17,586 nt of DNA from Alkalihalobacillus alcalophilus ATCC 27647 = CGMCC 1.3604 (GCF_000292245.2 NZ_ALPT02000081.1:1-17586); one strand, 5' to 3'; shown: positions 1 to 8,355, counted from the first letter of the stretch. Translations and numbers: made by a program. Notes: generated by a model not told the origin, from the sequence alone.

Positions 1-800
1 GTTCTTTGTATCCATTCTAGTCGAAACAGACGTACAGCCCTTGAAAAAAACGGATTCATCTATCGGTGTAGATTTAGGCATCACGGACTTTGCGGTTCTT
101 TCTGATGGTCGTAAGATTGACAACAATAAGTTCACATGCAAAATGGAAAAGAGACTAAAACGTGAACAGCGAAAACTTTCAAGACGTGCGTTACATGCTA
201 AAAATAAGGGGATTCATCTATTTGATGCCCAAAACTATCAGAAGCAAAAACGCAAAGTGGCTAGATTGCACGAAAGAGTCAGGAACCAACGAGACGATTT
301 CCTTCACAAGTTAAGTACAGACATCATCAAAAACCACGATGTGATCTGTATCGAAGATTTGAACACCAAAGGAATGTTGCGTAATCATAAATTAGCCAAA
401 TCCATCTCGGATGTATCCTGGTCTGCCTTTGTATCGAAATTAGAATACAAAGCAAAATGGTATGGGAAAACCATTGTGAAAATAAGCAGGTGGTATCCAT
501 CTAGTCAAATCTGTTCTGAATGTGGACATCAAGAGGGCAAGAAATCTCTTGAAATAAGGGACTGGACGTGTTCTATTTGCGATAAACATCACGATCGAGA
601 TATCAATGCCAGCCAAAATATTCTAGCCGAAGGGGTAAGAACCTTCCACTTGGCTTAAACAACATACAGAACCGTAGGAATCGACGGGGATAGCTTGGTC
701 CATAAGAGAAACCTCTGTTGGCAAAGAAAACCGCTGGCAAGTACGCTCTGTTCCCAAGAATCTCCCACTTCAAGCGTTAGCTAAGTGGCGAGTAGTTCAA
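1..800 (+). mobile_element. IS200/IS605-type TnpB element, right part (left copy)
   Basis: The 3' part of a transposon of the TnpB-only or IS605 kind enters from the left edge. It holds the TnpB C-terminal two thirds, the omegaRNA region and the right end. The right end carries a subterminal hairpin (CCACTT at 765-770 with AAGTGG at 783-788, and AGC/GCT around a GTTA loop inside), followed by the terminal TTCAA at 796-800. No TnpA tyrosine transposase is in the window, and the left end lies outside, so autonomy cannot be judged. A near-identical copy lies inverted at the right window edge. Confidence 0.8.
2..658 (+). CDS. tnpB: TnpB RNA-guided nuclease, 5'-truncated by window edge
   Basis: TnpB is the transposon-encoded RuvC nuclease that uses an omegaRNA guide and is the ancestor of Cas12. 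The frame is open to position 2 (reading FFVSILVETDVQP), so the TTG at 41 is internal and about 150 or more N-terminal residues lie outside. Numbering from that TTG: RuvC-I Asp is D11 in GVDLGITDF; RuvC-II Glu is E105 in CIEDLNT; a CxxC...CxxC zinc finger uses C158, C161, C177 and C180; and the HDRDINA motif at 184-190 holds the third acidic residue. All catalytic and zinc residues are present, so this part looks active. It is followed directly by the omegaRNA region. No tnpA is seen. Confidence 0.9.
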   Translation, partial: FFVSILVETDVQPLKKTDSSIGVDLGITDFAVLSDGRKIDNNKFTCKMEKRLKREQRKLSRRALHAKNKGIHLFDAQNYQKQKRKVARLHERVRNQRDDFLHKLSTDIIKNHDVICIEDLNTKGMLRNHKLAKSISDVSWSAFVSKLEYKAKWYGKTIVKISRWYPSSQICSECGHQEGKKSLEIRDWTCSICDKHHDRDINASQNILAEGVRTFHLA

Positions 801-820
801 TTTAAATGCTGTTATAAACT
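660..820 (+). ncRNA. Predicted TnpB omegaRNA with guide (left copy)
   Basis: The segment from the tnpB stop to the element end at 800 is conserved at the nucleotide level in the inverted copy at 17222-17364, although it codes for nothing. It ends in a stem (CCACTT...AAGTGG, 765-788) and GAGTAGTTCAA, as expected for an omegaRNA scaffold made from the right end. In the known mechanism the flanking DNA just past the end serves as guide; here that is TTTAAATGCTGTTATAAACT at 801-820. The 5' limit is inferred, since such RNAs usually begin inside the tnpB 3' region. Confidence 0.6.
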
Positions 821-829
821 ATTAGAGAT

Positions 830-978
830 TCGCACCGTAATTTCGGTAAATCGCACGTTTCATTACCTATGATCATTTTTTCGCACCCTAATCCCGGCAC
901 AGCACTAGTTTCATTACCTATTCCACCTTTTTCGCACCCTAATCCCGGCACAGCACTAGTTTCATTACTAATCCCAAT
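830..978. repeat. Three tandem 51-bp repeats
   Basis: Three units begin with TCGCACC at 830, 881 and 932, a spacing of exactly 51 bp. Units 2 and 3 share TCGCACCCTAATCCCGG and CACAGCACTAGTTTCATTAC. Unit 1 is diverged but keeps TCGCACCGTAAT and TTTCATTACCTAT. The third unit breaks off at about 978. A short open frame at 869-1051 is an artefact of the unit length being a multiple of three. The repeat begins 30 bp past the TnpB element end. Confidence 0.85.
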
Positions 979-1012
979 ATATTTCCACTCTAAGCGCTTA
1001 ACTTTTCAACGT

Positions 1013-1047
1013 AAAAAATCGATGAGAAACTCCTGCTTCTCATCGAT
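1013..1047 (-). terminator. Rho-independent terminator of yhbH
   Basis: An 11-bp perfect stem (ATCGATGAGAA at 1018-1028 with TTCTCATCGAT at 1037-1047) has an 8-nt loop. On the minus strand it is followed by a run of T (1013-1018). It lies 19 bp past the yhbH stop. Confidence 0.85.
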
Positions 1048-1065
1048 CTAGTCTTTTACTTTTAA

Positions 1066-2238
1066 TTAAACAAACGATCCTCGATCTTCCTTCTTAAAAA
1101 ACGTCTTCATCGCATGATACACATCGCCTTTTTCCTTAAGAATGTGATGGCGGAAACGTTTGTCGTCGATACTACGATAAGAGCTCATCAAGGTTGAATG
1201 ACGCGAGTATTGGTTGACTTCTCCATAGCCAAACATACTAGAAACATCCATCAGCTGATTCACAAGCTTTAAGCAGCGAGCATTATCAGATGTTAAATTA
1301 TCACCATCAGAGAAATGAAAAGGATAAATATTATAACGTGTCGGATCATATTTTTCATCAATGACCTCTAATGCTTTTCGGTAAGCTGACGAACAAATCG
1401 TCCCACCACTTTCTCCTTTTGAGAAAAAGTCTTCCTCTGTAACAATTTTCGCTTCGGTATGATGGGCGATAAATTCAATATCAACTGTTTCGTATTTCGA
1501 ACGTAGAAAGCGAGTCATCCAGAAGAAAAAACTTCTCGCCATATACTTTTCCCAACGTCCCATTGAACCACTTGTATCCATCATTGCAAGTACGACGGCT
1601 TTTGATTCTGGTCGTGTCACCTCAGTCCATGTTTTGAAACGCAGGTCGTCATTATTAATAGGAACAATACCTGGTCGTCCTTCTAATGAATTCCGTTTAA
1701 TCGCTGAGAGAATAGTTCTTCTTTTATCAATGTTGCCCATTAACCCCTTTTTGCGAATGTCATGAAAAGCGACGTCTTCCACAACAAAATCGGCATCTTC
1801 TTTCTTTTGCAAATTTGGAAGCTCAAGTTCTTTAAATAACATTTCTTGTAATTCCATAATTGATACTTCCGCTTCAAAATAGTCTTCACCTGCTTGATCA
1901 CCGGCACCTTGACCTTTCCCCGGCCCTTTTTGTGCTTGACCGTTCGGATCACGTGCCACAACATCGCCGACTTTGCTTTTACCATTTCCTTGCCCGACAT
2001 GTTTATTCTTATCATAATTATAGCGAATTTTATATTCATCTAGTGACCGAATCGGAATGCGAATGACATCTTTTCCATTGGACATAACGATATTTTCTTC
2101 ACTGACAAGGTCTGGTAAGTTTTTCTGAATGGCTTCCTGAACCTTCTCTTGGTGTCTACGTTGATCTTGATAGCCTTTACGATGGAGGGTCCAGTTCTCC
2201 TGAGACACGACAAAATTGTGGTTATTCCCTTTTTTCAA
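1066..2238 (-). CDS. yhbH: Sporulation protein YhbH (DUF444, VWA-like)
   Basis: This 390-residue protein closely resembles B. subtilis YhbH (392 aa), a member of the DUF444/YeaH family that occurs with PrkA and SpoVR and is linked to sporulation. After an N-terminal region (FVVSQENWTLHRKGY, about 9-23), a Gly- and Gln-rich linker runs from about 92 to 117. A von Willebrand A-like half follows, with the metal-site motif DTSGSMG at 221-227 and SDGDNLTSDNA near the C terminus. The start is the TTG at 2236-2238, preceded by GGGAGGG at 8 nt. An ATG 51 bp upstream adds residues absent from the family and lacks a ribosome site. The gene lies downstream of prkA and the signal peptidase gene on the same strand and ends in its own terminator. 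In B. subtilis it is under SigE; no clear SigE site was found here. Confidence 0.93.
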   Translation of the reverse strand: MKKGNNHNFVVSQENWTLHRKGYQDQRRHQEKVQEAIQKNLPDLVSEENIVMSNGKDVIRIPIRSLDEYKIRYNYDKNKHVGQGNGKSKVGDVVARDPNGQAQKGPGKGQGAGDQAGEDYFEAEVSIMELQEMLFKELELPNLQKKEDADFVVEDVAFHDIRKKGLMGNIDKRRTILSAIKRNSLEGRPGIVPINNDDLRFKTWTEVTRPESKAVVLAMMDTSGSMGRWEKYMARSFFFWMTRFLRSKYETVDIEFIAHHTEAKIVTEEDFFSKGESGGTICSSAYRKALEVIDEKYDPTRYNIYPFHFSDGDNLTSDNARCLKLVNQLMDVSSMFGYGEVNQYSRHSTLMSSYRSIDDKRFRHHILKEKGDVYHAMKTFFKKEDRGSFV

Positions 2239-2514
2239 TATGTTTCCCTCCCATTTATTTTTGCTGCTATATAAAATCTCCCAAATCAATCATTCACATG
2301 TTGTTAAACTTTCTTTTTCACACATTTTTCAACATCAGCATATACTATCTCGAATTCATTAAGACTGGATAAAAGTGACCTTTTTAAAAGGCTTACTCTA
2401 TCCTATGCAAACAAGAAGTTTAGTTGCCAATAAATTCTGATAAATCGCTATTGGACAAGCCAATTATTCACTAATTCCTCTTTTCGCCTTCATGTTTCCT
2501 ATTTTCAAAATCAC
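2239..2514. other. Intergenic region with imperfect hairpin
   Basis: This holds the 5' region of yhbH and no convincing gene. An imperfect inverted repeat at 2367-2403 (GGATAAAAGTGACCTTTT against AAAAGGCTTACTCTATCC) forms about 16 pairs with small bulges. It lacks a T run in either direction, so it is more likely a small palindromic repeat than a terminator. No reliable promoter for yhbH was found. Confidence 0.5.
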
Positions 2515-2547
2515 AAAAAACCCAATTTAGTAAAGCTACATTGGGTT
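2515..2547 (-). terminator. Terminator of signal peptidase gene
   Basis: The minus strand reads AACCCAAT, a 13-nt loop, then ATTGGGTT running into T residues (arms 2519-2526 and 2540-2547). It starts 22 bp after the signal peptidase stop. Confidence 0.8.
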
Positions 2548-2569
2548 CCTAACACATATCTTCAAATAA

Positions 2570-3103
2570 TCATTTCATAATCCCTACTTCAGTTATAGGC
2601 CAAAAACGCAAATCGACTTTCCCCACAATTTCATCCTGATTTATCGGACCGAGGCGCCGACTATCTGTACTATTCGGTCGATTATCCCCTAAGACAAAAA
2701 CATGATTGTCAGGAATTACACCATAATAATAAAAATCTTGAGTATAGTATGGACCATATTCTTTTTTTCTGTCCTCTAAAAACGGCTCCTCTACTGGCAA
2801 ACCATCAATATATAAAACATCATCTAAATACATAATCGTCTCACCAGGTAAGCCAATCACTCGCTTAATATAATCATCCTCTTCGTTTGCATGGAAAACA
2901 ATCATATCGAATCGTTTTGGCTTTAAAAATTCATAGCCTACTTTATTTACTATAAAACGCTCTCCATCATAGGCAGTAGGCATCATTGATTCTCCACTCA
3001 CTTCATAACTAGCAAATAAAAAAGTACGGATAATAATGGCCAATAATAACGCTAATAAAATCGCTTTTAAACCTTCAATCCAATGGTCTTGTTCGGAATA
3101 CAT
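2570..3103 (-). CDS. Type I signal peptidase (SipS/LepB family)
   Basis: A membrane-anchored serine protease that removes signal peptides from secreted pre-proteins on the outer face of the membrane. At 177 residues it fits the short Bacillus SipS/SipT group. One N-terminal membrane segment (about 12-31) is followed by catalytic Ser39 in SGESMMPT, catalytic Lys80 in YIKRVIGLPGE and the GDNRPNSTDSR box at 139-149, so it looks active. The ATG has AAAGGAG 6 nt upstream. It lies between prkA and yhbH, which are direct neighbours in B. subtilis, but it has its own terminator and a gap of about 190 bp from prkA, so it is probably transcribed separately. Which of the sip paralogues it is cannot be told. 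Confidence 0.93.
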   Translation of the reverse strand: MYSEQDHWIEGLKAILLALLLAIIIRTFLFASYEVSGESMMPTAYDGERFIVNKVGYEFLKPKRFDMIVFHANEEDDYIKRVIGLPGETIMYLDDVLYIDGLPVEEPFLEDRKKEYGPYYTQDFYYYGVIPDNHVFVLGDNRPNSTDSRRLGPINQDEIVGKVDLRFWPITEVGIMK

Positions 3104-3237
3104 CTCGTTCTCCTTTACTTTAACCTTCTTCTATAATTTAACATTTCGAATGCAATTGAACAAGACAAATAGACCTTATGAACTTCATATTTTTCTATTA
3201 GGTTGAAACCTTAATCTAAGATTAGTTTCTTGAACGA

Positions 3238-3280
3238 AAATAACCTCCCTCTGAACGAGATGTTCAAATGAAGGTTATTT
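3238..3280 (-). terminator. Terminator-like hairpin after prkA
   Basis: The arms AAATAACCT (3238-3246) and AGGTTATTT (3272-3280) enclose an inner TGAAC/GTTCA hairpin. It lies 15 bp past the prkA stop. The T tract is short, so termination may be partial. Confidence 0.65.
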
Positions 3281-3294
3281 CCTCACATTACCTT

Positions 3295-5190
3295 TTAGCG
3301 ATTAAGCAAACTTCCGACATAACGTAATAATTCATTAGCTGAAACTGAATTATAACCATGCTCATCAATCAAGCGTGCAATGACCTCATTAATTTTCTTC
3401 AACTGTGATTCGTCAGGTGTTTTCGTTGAAGTTGTAATTTTGACAATATCTTTTAAATCAGCGAATAGCTTTTTCTGGATCGCTTCACGTAGACGCTCAT
3501 GAGAGTTATAATCAAACTTTTTCCCTTTTCTTGCATAGGCAGAAATTCGAATCAATATCTCTTCACGGAATGCCTTTTTCGCATTTTCTGAAATACCAAT
3601 TTGTTCTTCAATCGAACGCATCAACTTCTCATCTGGTGTCATTTCTTCCCCAGTTAATGGGTCGCGTAATTTATTTTTATTACAATACGCCTCGACATTG
3701 TCTAAGTAGTTATCCATTAAGGTCACAGCGGATTCATCATAAGAATAGACAAACGCTTTTTGCACTTCACTTTTCGCAAGGGCATCATATTCTTTTCTTG
3801 CCGTCGAGATAAAATCACGATAGCGCTCACGGTCCTCTTTTGTAATCGAGGCGTGTTGGTCAAGTCCTTCTTTAATAGAACGAAGCACATCTAAAGCATT
3901 TATCGATGTTAATTGCTTCCGAATAATAGCAGAAGAAATCCGATTAATGACATAACGAGGGTCAATTCCACTCATTCCTTCATCAGGATACTCCTCCTTT
4001 AATTCCTGTAAGTCTTGAAGGTTAAAGCCTTCTACATTTTCACCATCATATAATCTCATCTTCTTTACTAAATCAATACCTTGCTTTTTAGGCTCTTTCA
4101 ATCTCGTTAATATCGTAAAAATCGCTGCCACCCTTAACGCATGTGGAGCAATATGAACATGTGATAGATCACTATCTTCAATCATTTTTTTATAAATTCG
4201 TTCTTCCTCTGTAACCCGAAGATTATAAGGAACCTTCATCACAATAATACGCGAGTGTAGGGCTTCATTTTTTTTATTTGAAATAAATGACTTATACTCC
4301 GATTCATTCGTATGAGCCACAATTAACTCATCCGCACTAATTAAAGCAAATCGTCCTGCTTTGAAATTACCTTCCTGTGTTAATGAAAGCAAGTGCCATA
4401 AGAATTTTTCATCACATTTTAACATCTCTTGAAATTCCATCATCCCTCGGTTCGCTTTATTCAGCTCCCCGTCAAACCTGTATGCACGTGGGTCGGATTC
4501 AGATCCATATTCAGCAATCGTTGAAAAGTCAATACTACCTGTTAAATCGGCAATGTCTTGAGACTTTGGATCAGATGGACTAAACGTACCAATACCTGTT
4601 CGTTTATCTTCAGAGAAAAAGATTCGCTCAACCATAACATCTTCAATTCGTCCCCCGTACTCCTCTTCCAACCTCATCATATTTAATGGAGACAAATTCC
4701 CTTCAATTTTAATGCCGTATTCCTCTTGAAAATCCTTCCTTAAATGCTGTGGAACAAGATGAAGTGGGTCTTCATGCATCGGACAACCTTTAATCGCAAA
4801 AACCGCTCCACCTTCCGTTCTAGAATATTTTTCTAATCCCCTTTTTAACATCGTGACAAGAGTCGATTTCCCTCCACTGACGGGTCCCATTAATAATAAA
4901 ATCCGCTTTCTGACGTCCAATCGTTTAGCAGCAGAGTGGAAATACTCCTCCACTAAACGTTCAATGGATTCTTCTAACCCATAAATCTGATCTTTAAAAA
5001 ACAAATATTCCTTATTCCCATCAACCTCTTCTACGCCAGCATCCTTTATCATGTGATAGACACGTGAATGTGCAGTTTGAGCCACCCATGGCTTTTCCTT
5101 AAGCAATTGCAAATAATCAGCAAATGTCCCTTCCCACTTCAAACGCTCTTCTTCTTCTCGGTATTTTTCAATTTTTTTTAATATCTCCAT
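3295..5190 (-). CDS. prkA: PrkA, AAA-type sporulation protein (kinase/Lon-like protease)
   Basis: This 631-residue protein has the same length as B. subtilis PrkA and is very similar to it from memory. PrkA was first described as a serine kinase and later reported as an ATP-dependent Lon-like protease affecting sporulation. A P-loop GPVSGGKST is at 102-110 within RKRILLLMGPVSGGKST. The AAA region continues through RALISADELI-type motifs, and the PrkA C-terminal domain contains DNYLDNVEAYCNKNK and LRDPLTGEEM. The start is the ATG at 5188-5190 with GGAGG 8 nt upstream. An ATG 27 bp earlier gives a longer frame but lacks a good ribosome site. A SigE-like promoter lies just upstream. With YhbH encoded downstream, it probably forms the PrkA-YhbH(-SpoVR) functional set. 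Confidence 0.96.
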   Translation of the reverse strand: MEILKKIEKYREEEERLKWEGTFADYLQLLKEKPWVAQTAHSRVYHMIKDAGVEEVDGNKEYLFFKDQIYGLEESIERLVEEYFHSAAKRLDVRKRILLLMGPVSGGKSTLVTMLKRGLEKYSRTEGGAVFAIKGCPMHEDPLHLVPQHLRKDFQEEYGIKIEGNLSPLNMMRLEEEYGGRIEDVMVERIFFSEDKRTGIGTFSPSDPKSQDIADLTGSIDFSTIAEYGSESDPRAYRFDGELNKANRGMMEFQEMLKCDEKFLWHLLSLTQEGNFKAGRFALISADELIVAHTNESEYKSFISNKKNEALHSRIIVMKVPYNLRVTEEERIYKKMIEDSDLSHVHIAPHALRVAAIFTILTRLKEPKKQGIDLVKKMRLYDGENVEGFNLQDLQELKEEYPDEGMSGIDPRYVINRISSAIIRKQLTSINALDVLRSIKEGLDQHASITKEDRERYRDFISTARKEYDALAKSEVQKAFVYSYDESAVTLMDNYLDNVEAYCNKNKLRDPLTGEEMTPDEKLMRSIEEQIGISENAKKAFREEILIRISAYARKGKKFDYNSHERLREAIQKKLFADLKDIVKITTSTKTPDESQLKKINEVIARLIDEHGYNSVSANELLRYVGSLLNR

Positions 5191-5232
5191 TTCACGTACC
5201 TCCATCCTCGTGGTCAAGTGCGAGATTAATAA

Positions 5233-5261
5233 AACTTATGCAATGCTGAACATGAACATGC
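5233..5261 (-). promoter_or_regulatory. Candidate SigE promoter of prkA
   Basis: On the minus strand GCATGTT (5261-5255) and CATAAGTT (5240-5233) are separated by 14 bp. The mother-cell SigE consensus is KMATATT, 14-15 bp, CATACAnT. This gives six of seven matches upstream and five of seven downstream, in line with SigE control of prkA in B. subtilis. Confidence 0.5.
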
Positions 5262-5362
5262 ATCCCTTTTCAAAAAGCAATGTCCTAATTTTTTATGACA
5301 ACTATTTTTAAATTCCTTTAAAAAGTTTCAGAAAAAGAACTACATACCCGCTAAATCAGTCA

Positions 5363-5371
5363 TGCTACAAT
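5363..5371 (+). promoter_or_regulatory. Extended -10 promoter of the PBP gene
   Basis: TGCTACAAT gives an extended SigA -10 (TG at 5363-5364, TACAAT at 5366-5371), 31 bp before the ATG. No good -35 is visible, which an extended -10 can tolerate. Confidence 0.5.
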
Positions 5372-5402
5372 AGTTAAAAAGAATGAAGAGAGGACTTTTA
5401 GA

Positions 5403-7274
5403 ATGAAGATGGGGACTGGCTGGTTTATGACTTTCCTTATGCTAGCAGGACTTTTATTTTTATTAACAGAAACAGCATCAGAATTATTAGCAGCGAAGTC
5501 ATTAGAAACCGTCATTAATGAAAGAGTCAACTTAACAGACATTGAATTAACTCAAAACAGTTATATATTAGAACAACATTCTCAAATTATCTCTGAAATA
5601 TATTCGGATGAAAACCGAATATATTTACCTTATGAGGCCATTCCTCAAACTTTTATTGACGCTTTTATTGCGACAGAGGATCACCGTTTTTTTGAACACC
5701 AAGGCTATGATTTGCCCTCGATCTTTCGAGCCGTTAGCGTTAATTTTAAAAATAATGACATTGAGGAAGGAGCTAGTACGATTACGCAACAGCTCGTACG
5801 CAACTTATATTTATCTCACGATGTAAGTTATGAACGGAAATTTACAGAAGTCCTCTATGCATCTAAAATGGAAAAAAAATATACAAAAGAAGAAATTATT
5901 GAACTTTATTTAAATACAATCTTTTTTCACAACCGAGTCTACGGAATTGAGTCTGCGAGTCAATTTTATTTCAGTAAATCAAGCGACCAATTATCATTGG
6001 CTGAGGTTGCTTTTTTAACTGCCGTACCAAACAATCCATCGTATTATAATCCGCTCAACCATAGTGATAGAACTCATTTAAGAAAAGATTGGGTCCTAGA
6101 AAAAATGGCGGAATATGGAGCGGTTGACGCTAAGCAATTAGAGAAAGCAAAACAAGAAGAAATTGTTTTAAATGTTAAAGAACGCATCGATTTATTTCCT
6201 GATTATGTTACCTTTGTCCTCGATGAATTTACTGATTTGATTGCGACTAATGAAGGGTATTTAACACAAATGGAAAAAGCAGAAACAGAGGAGGGGCGTC
6301 AAGAAATATCCGCTCAATTAAACGAACGGGTTAATGAAGTCATGAACCAAGGTATTCAGATCAAAACCGCTCTCGATTCCAATATTCAACATAAAGCAAT
6401 CCAAGCATTTGAGACTCATCTCGGACAAACTGATATTCAAGGGGCTGCTACTGTCATTGACCATCAAAATGATACGATCCTTGCCATCACAGGAGGGAGG
6501 AATTATCAAAAATTTGATTTCCACCGTGGCTTTCAAAGCTTTAGACAGCCTGGTTCAGCCTTGAAACCTTTACTCGTATTCGCTCCTTATTTAGAAGAGT
6601 CAGGGGCTTCACTTGCAACAACAGTCAATGCAAACAATGTTTGTTATGTTCAAAATGGAAGAGATTATTGTCCTAAAAACTATGGTGGTGGTGAGTATGG
6701 ACATGTAACGCTCACTCAAGCCTTTCAACATTCCTATAACACTCCAGTGATAAGATTAATGGATCAAATCGGTATAAACACAGCCTTTTCTTATTTAGAA
6801 CCTTTTTCATTTGAAAAAGTTGTTGAGCAGGACTACCAACTCGCTTCAGCTATTGGTGGCCTCACTTATGGCTTTTCCCCTTTAGAGATGACTCGAGCTT
6901 ATTCAAGTTTTGCTAAAAAAGGGAGCTACACCCCTGCCCGTGCAATCGAATTTGTGACAGACTTAGAGGGTAATCGCTTGTATGAATGGGAAAAACGTGA
7001 AACTAATGTTTGGAGTGAGGAAACAAATGAAAAAATGCGCGCCCTGCTTGCAGCCGTCATCACGAGTGGAACAGGACAGAGAGCCGCTTTCTCCACCTCT
7101 TATATTGGAGGCAAAACAGGAACAACGAACAATTATTATGATCTCTGGTTTGTAGGCTTAACAGAAGACTATACAGCGGGTGTTTGGATCGGCAAAGATA
7201 TTGGAGCAAGTTTATTAAATGTCAATTCACGCCAACCTCAAATCTCGATTTGGAAAGATATCGTCCAACCATAG
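5403..7274 (+). CDS. Class A penicillin-binding protein (glycosyltransferase-transpeptidase)
   Basis: A bifunctional cell-wall enzyme that polymerises lipid II and cross-links peptidoglycan outside the membrane. A short cytoplasmic tip and one membrane anchor (about 7-30) lead to a GT51 domain: EDHRFFEH at 92-99 with catalytic Glu92, GASTITQQLVRN at 123-134, and RKFTEVLYASKME with the second Glu at 149. The transpeptidase follows: SALK with nucleophile Ser385, SYN at 444-446 and KTG at 571-573 (GGKTGTTNNYYD). All motifs are intact. At 623 residues it is shorter than B. subtilis PBP1 and lacks a long C-terminal tail, more like the PbpF/PbpG (sporulation) group, but the paralogue cannot be fixed. 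AGAGAGG precedes the ATG at 9 nt. It is divergent from prkA and appears monocistronic. Confidence 0.93.
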   Translation: MKMGTGWFMTFLMLAGLLFLLTETASELLAAKSLETVINERVNLTDIELTQNSYILEQHSQIISEIYSDENRIYLPYEAIPQTFIDAFIATEDHRFFEHQGYDLPSIFRAVSVNFKNNDIEEGASTITQQLVRNLYLSHDVSYERKFTEVLYASKMEKKYTKEEIIELYLNTIFFHNRVYGIESASQFYFSKSSDQLSLAEVAFLTAVPNNPSYYNPLNHSDRTHLRKDWVLEKMAEYGAVDAKQLEKAKQEEIVLNVKERIDLFPDYVTFVLDEFTDLIATNEGYLTQMEKAETEEGRQEISAQLNERVNEVMNQGIQIKTALDSNIQHKAIQAFETHLGQTDIQGAATVIDHQNDTILAITGGRNYQKFDFHRGFQSFRQPGSALKPLLVFAPYLEESGASLATTVNANNVCYVQNGRDYCPKNYGGGEYGHVTLTQAFQHSYNTPVIRLMDQIGINTAFSYLEPFSFEKVVEQDYQLASAIGGLTYGFSPLEMTRAYSSFAKKGSYTPARAIEFVTDLEGNRLYEWEKRETNVWSEETNEKMRALLAAVITSGTGQRAAFSTSYIGGKTGTTNNYYDLWFVGLTEDYTAGVWIGKDIGASLLNVNSRQPQISIWKDIVQP

Positions 7275-7308
7275 CTGAAACAAGGCGTTCAACTTAGCAA
7301 ATGAAATA

Positions 7309-7683
7309 GAGGCTGAGACATAACTGACTAAAGAAAGTAGAAAATGAGTCAAATGACATATTTGGGTTATTTACCGGTTCCATGTTTCTCCGTTATAAGC
7401 CTTGTCACTTCACTCTATTACCTACAAGTATAAATACAGAGATTACCCTGTACCCTAGCGGACGGAAACATGCGGAGACTCCCGTGGGAAGTAGTGGCAG
7501 AACCGAAATCCACTAGCGAAGCTAGTTAGTTCGGTGCCACCCCACAGGACGCGGAGCATGATTTTCGGGAGCGGTGAATAGAGCTCAACACATGGCTACT
7601 CATTATCTCTCTAATAAAATTAATGAAAGCCGGTGAAATTTCACCGGCTTTTTCATATCAGAGAAAGGTTTTGTCCCAACCTC
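7309..7683 (+). mobile_element. Palindromic MITE-like repeat element, copy A
   Basis: A non-coding unit bounded by imperfect inverted ends, GAGGCTGAGACATAAC at the left and the complement of GAGGTTGGGACAAAAC at the right. Its core (about 7464-7571) is a long nested palindrome: AAACATGC against GCATGATTTT, GTGGCA..CCGAA against TTCGGTGCCAC, and a tip ACTAGC-GAA-GCTAGT at 7512-7526. It belongs to the widespread Bacillaceae repeats with a CATGCGGAGACTCC motif. It fills most of the gap between the PBP gene and the convergent membrane-protein gene. No target duplication is obvious. Confidence 0.75.
7626..7654 (+). terminator. Perfect 26-bp palindrome terminator inside copy A
   Basis: AAAGCCGGTGAAA (7626-7638) abuts its exact complement TTTCACCGGCTTT (7639-7651) and runs on into further T. 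It is best oriented to stop plus-strand transcription from the PBP gene. The arms adjoin with no spacer, so the real loop would be the central AAATTT. Confidence 0.7.
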
Positions 7684-7745
7684 CAATAAAAAAAACAGTT
7701 TACCCCATTTTGGAGTATCACCAGAGTGTCTTTTAGCCTTCTTTA

Positions 7746-8300
7746 TTAAGGCAAGCTTGCAATAAAGCTATTATAAAGCTTGATTGCCGCATATAAAATC
7801 AACAGTAAAAAACCAGTCCAAAAAATAACATGGAAAAAGACCATCCCACACATTCCAATAAAGGAAATCGAATCACTTACTTTATAAACAAAATAAGTAA
7901 AATAAATAAAACAAGCGAGGATAAATAGTATGAGTAGCCATAACCAAGAATAAGCTAAAAACAACGAAATAATTCCACAAAGTAAAAATATCCACGAACC
8001 CGTCCGAACTTTTATAAGCTCCTTTCCCTCTTCATCCTTTGAGAAAAAAAGCATCGATAATTGAAAAACGGTATCCGCAATTAATTTTAAAGCGGAAAAA
8101 ACCATAAAGAAAATTAATACTAGTAAAAATAATAATGTTAATTTAATCCCATTTTCTGAAAAGAATTCTCTCATGCCGTCATATAAGCCATAATCGACTA
8201 ATTGCTCTAAAATAAATCCTTGCACATATAAAGCAAACGACAAGCTAAAGAGCATAATTGAAATTAAAGGAAAATGACTCGTAATATAACGATTGGACAC
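7746..8300 (-). CDS. YufK-like (DUF5366) membrane protein
   Basis: A 184-residue polytopic membrane protein of unknown function. About five hydrophobic segments lie near residues 10-30, 52-75, 102-120, 121-143 and 149-175. A charged loop, FFSKDEEGKELIKVRTG, sits in the middle. The pattern FFMVFSALKLIADTV...LSMLFFSKD resembles the Bacillus YufK family from memory; this is not certain. The start is GTG at 8298-8300 with AGGGGG 8 nt upstream. It stands alone between two repeat elements, convergent with the PBP gene. A Fur-like box 56 bp upstream of its start could regulate it, the small plus-strand gene, or both. Confidence 0.75.
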   Translation of the reverse strand: MSNRYITSHFPLISIMLFSLSFALYVQGFILEQLVDYGLYDGMREFFSENGIKLTLLFLLVLIFFMVFSALKLIADTVFQLSMLFFSKDEEGKELIKVRTGSWIFLLCGIISLFLAYSWLWLLILFILACFIYFTYFVYKVSDSISFIGMCGMVFFHVIFWTGFLLLILYAAIKLYNSFIASLP

Positions 8301-8355
8301 TCTTATGTCCCCCTAATCTATTTCTCTTTACATAATGTACATTGTTTTTGGAAAC

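Noticed and set aside
41..43. TTG start for a 205-residue TnpB
   Set aside because: The frame continues to the window edge with TnpB-like residues, so it is internal.
830..978. CRISPR-like array
   Set aside because: Units abut directly without unique spacers, and no cas genes are present; it is a plain tandem repeat.
869..1051. 60-codon open frame
   Set aside because: It arises from the 51-bp repeat, has no ribosome site, and runs into the yhbH terminator.
2239..2289. Longer YhbH start
   Set aside because: The extra 17 residues are not in the family and no ribosome site precedes the ATG; TTG at 2238 has GGGAGGG.
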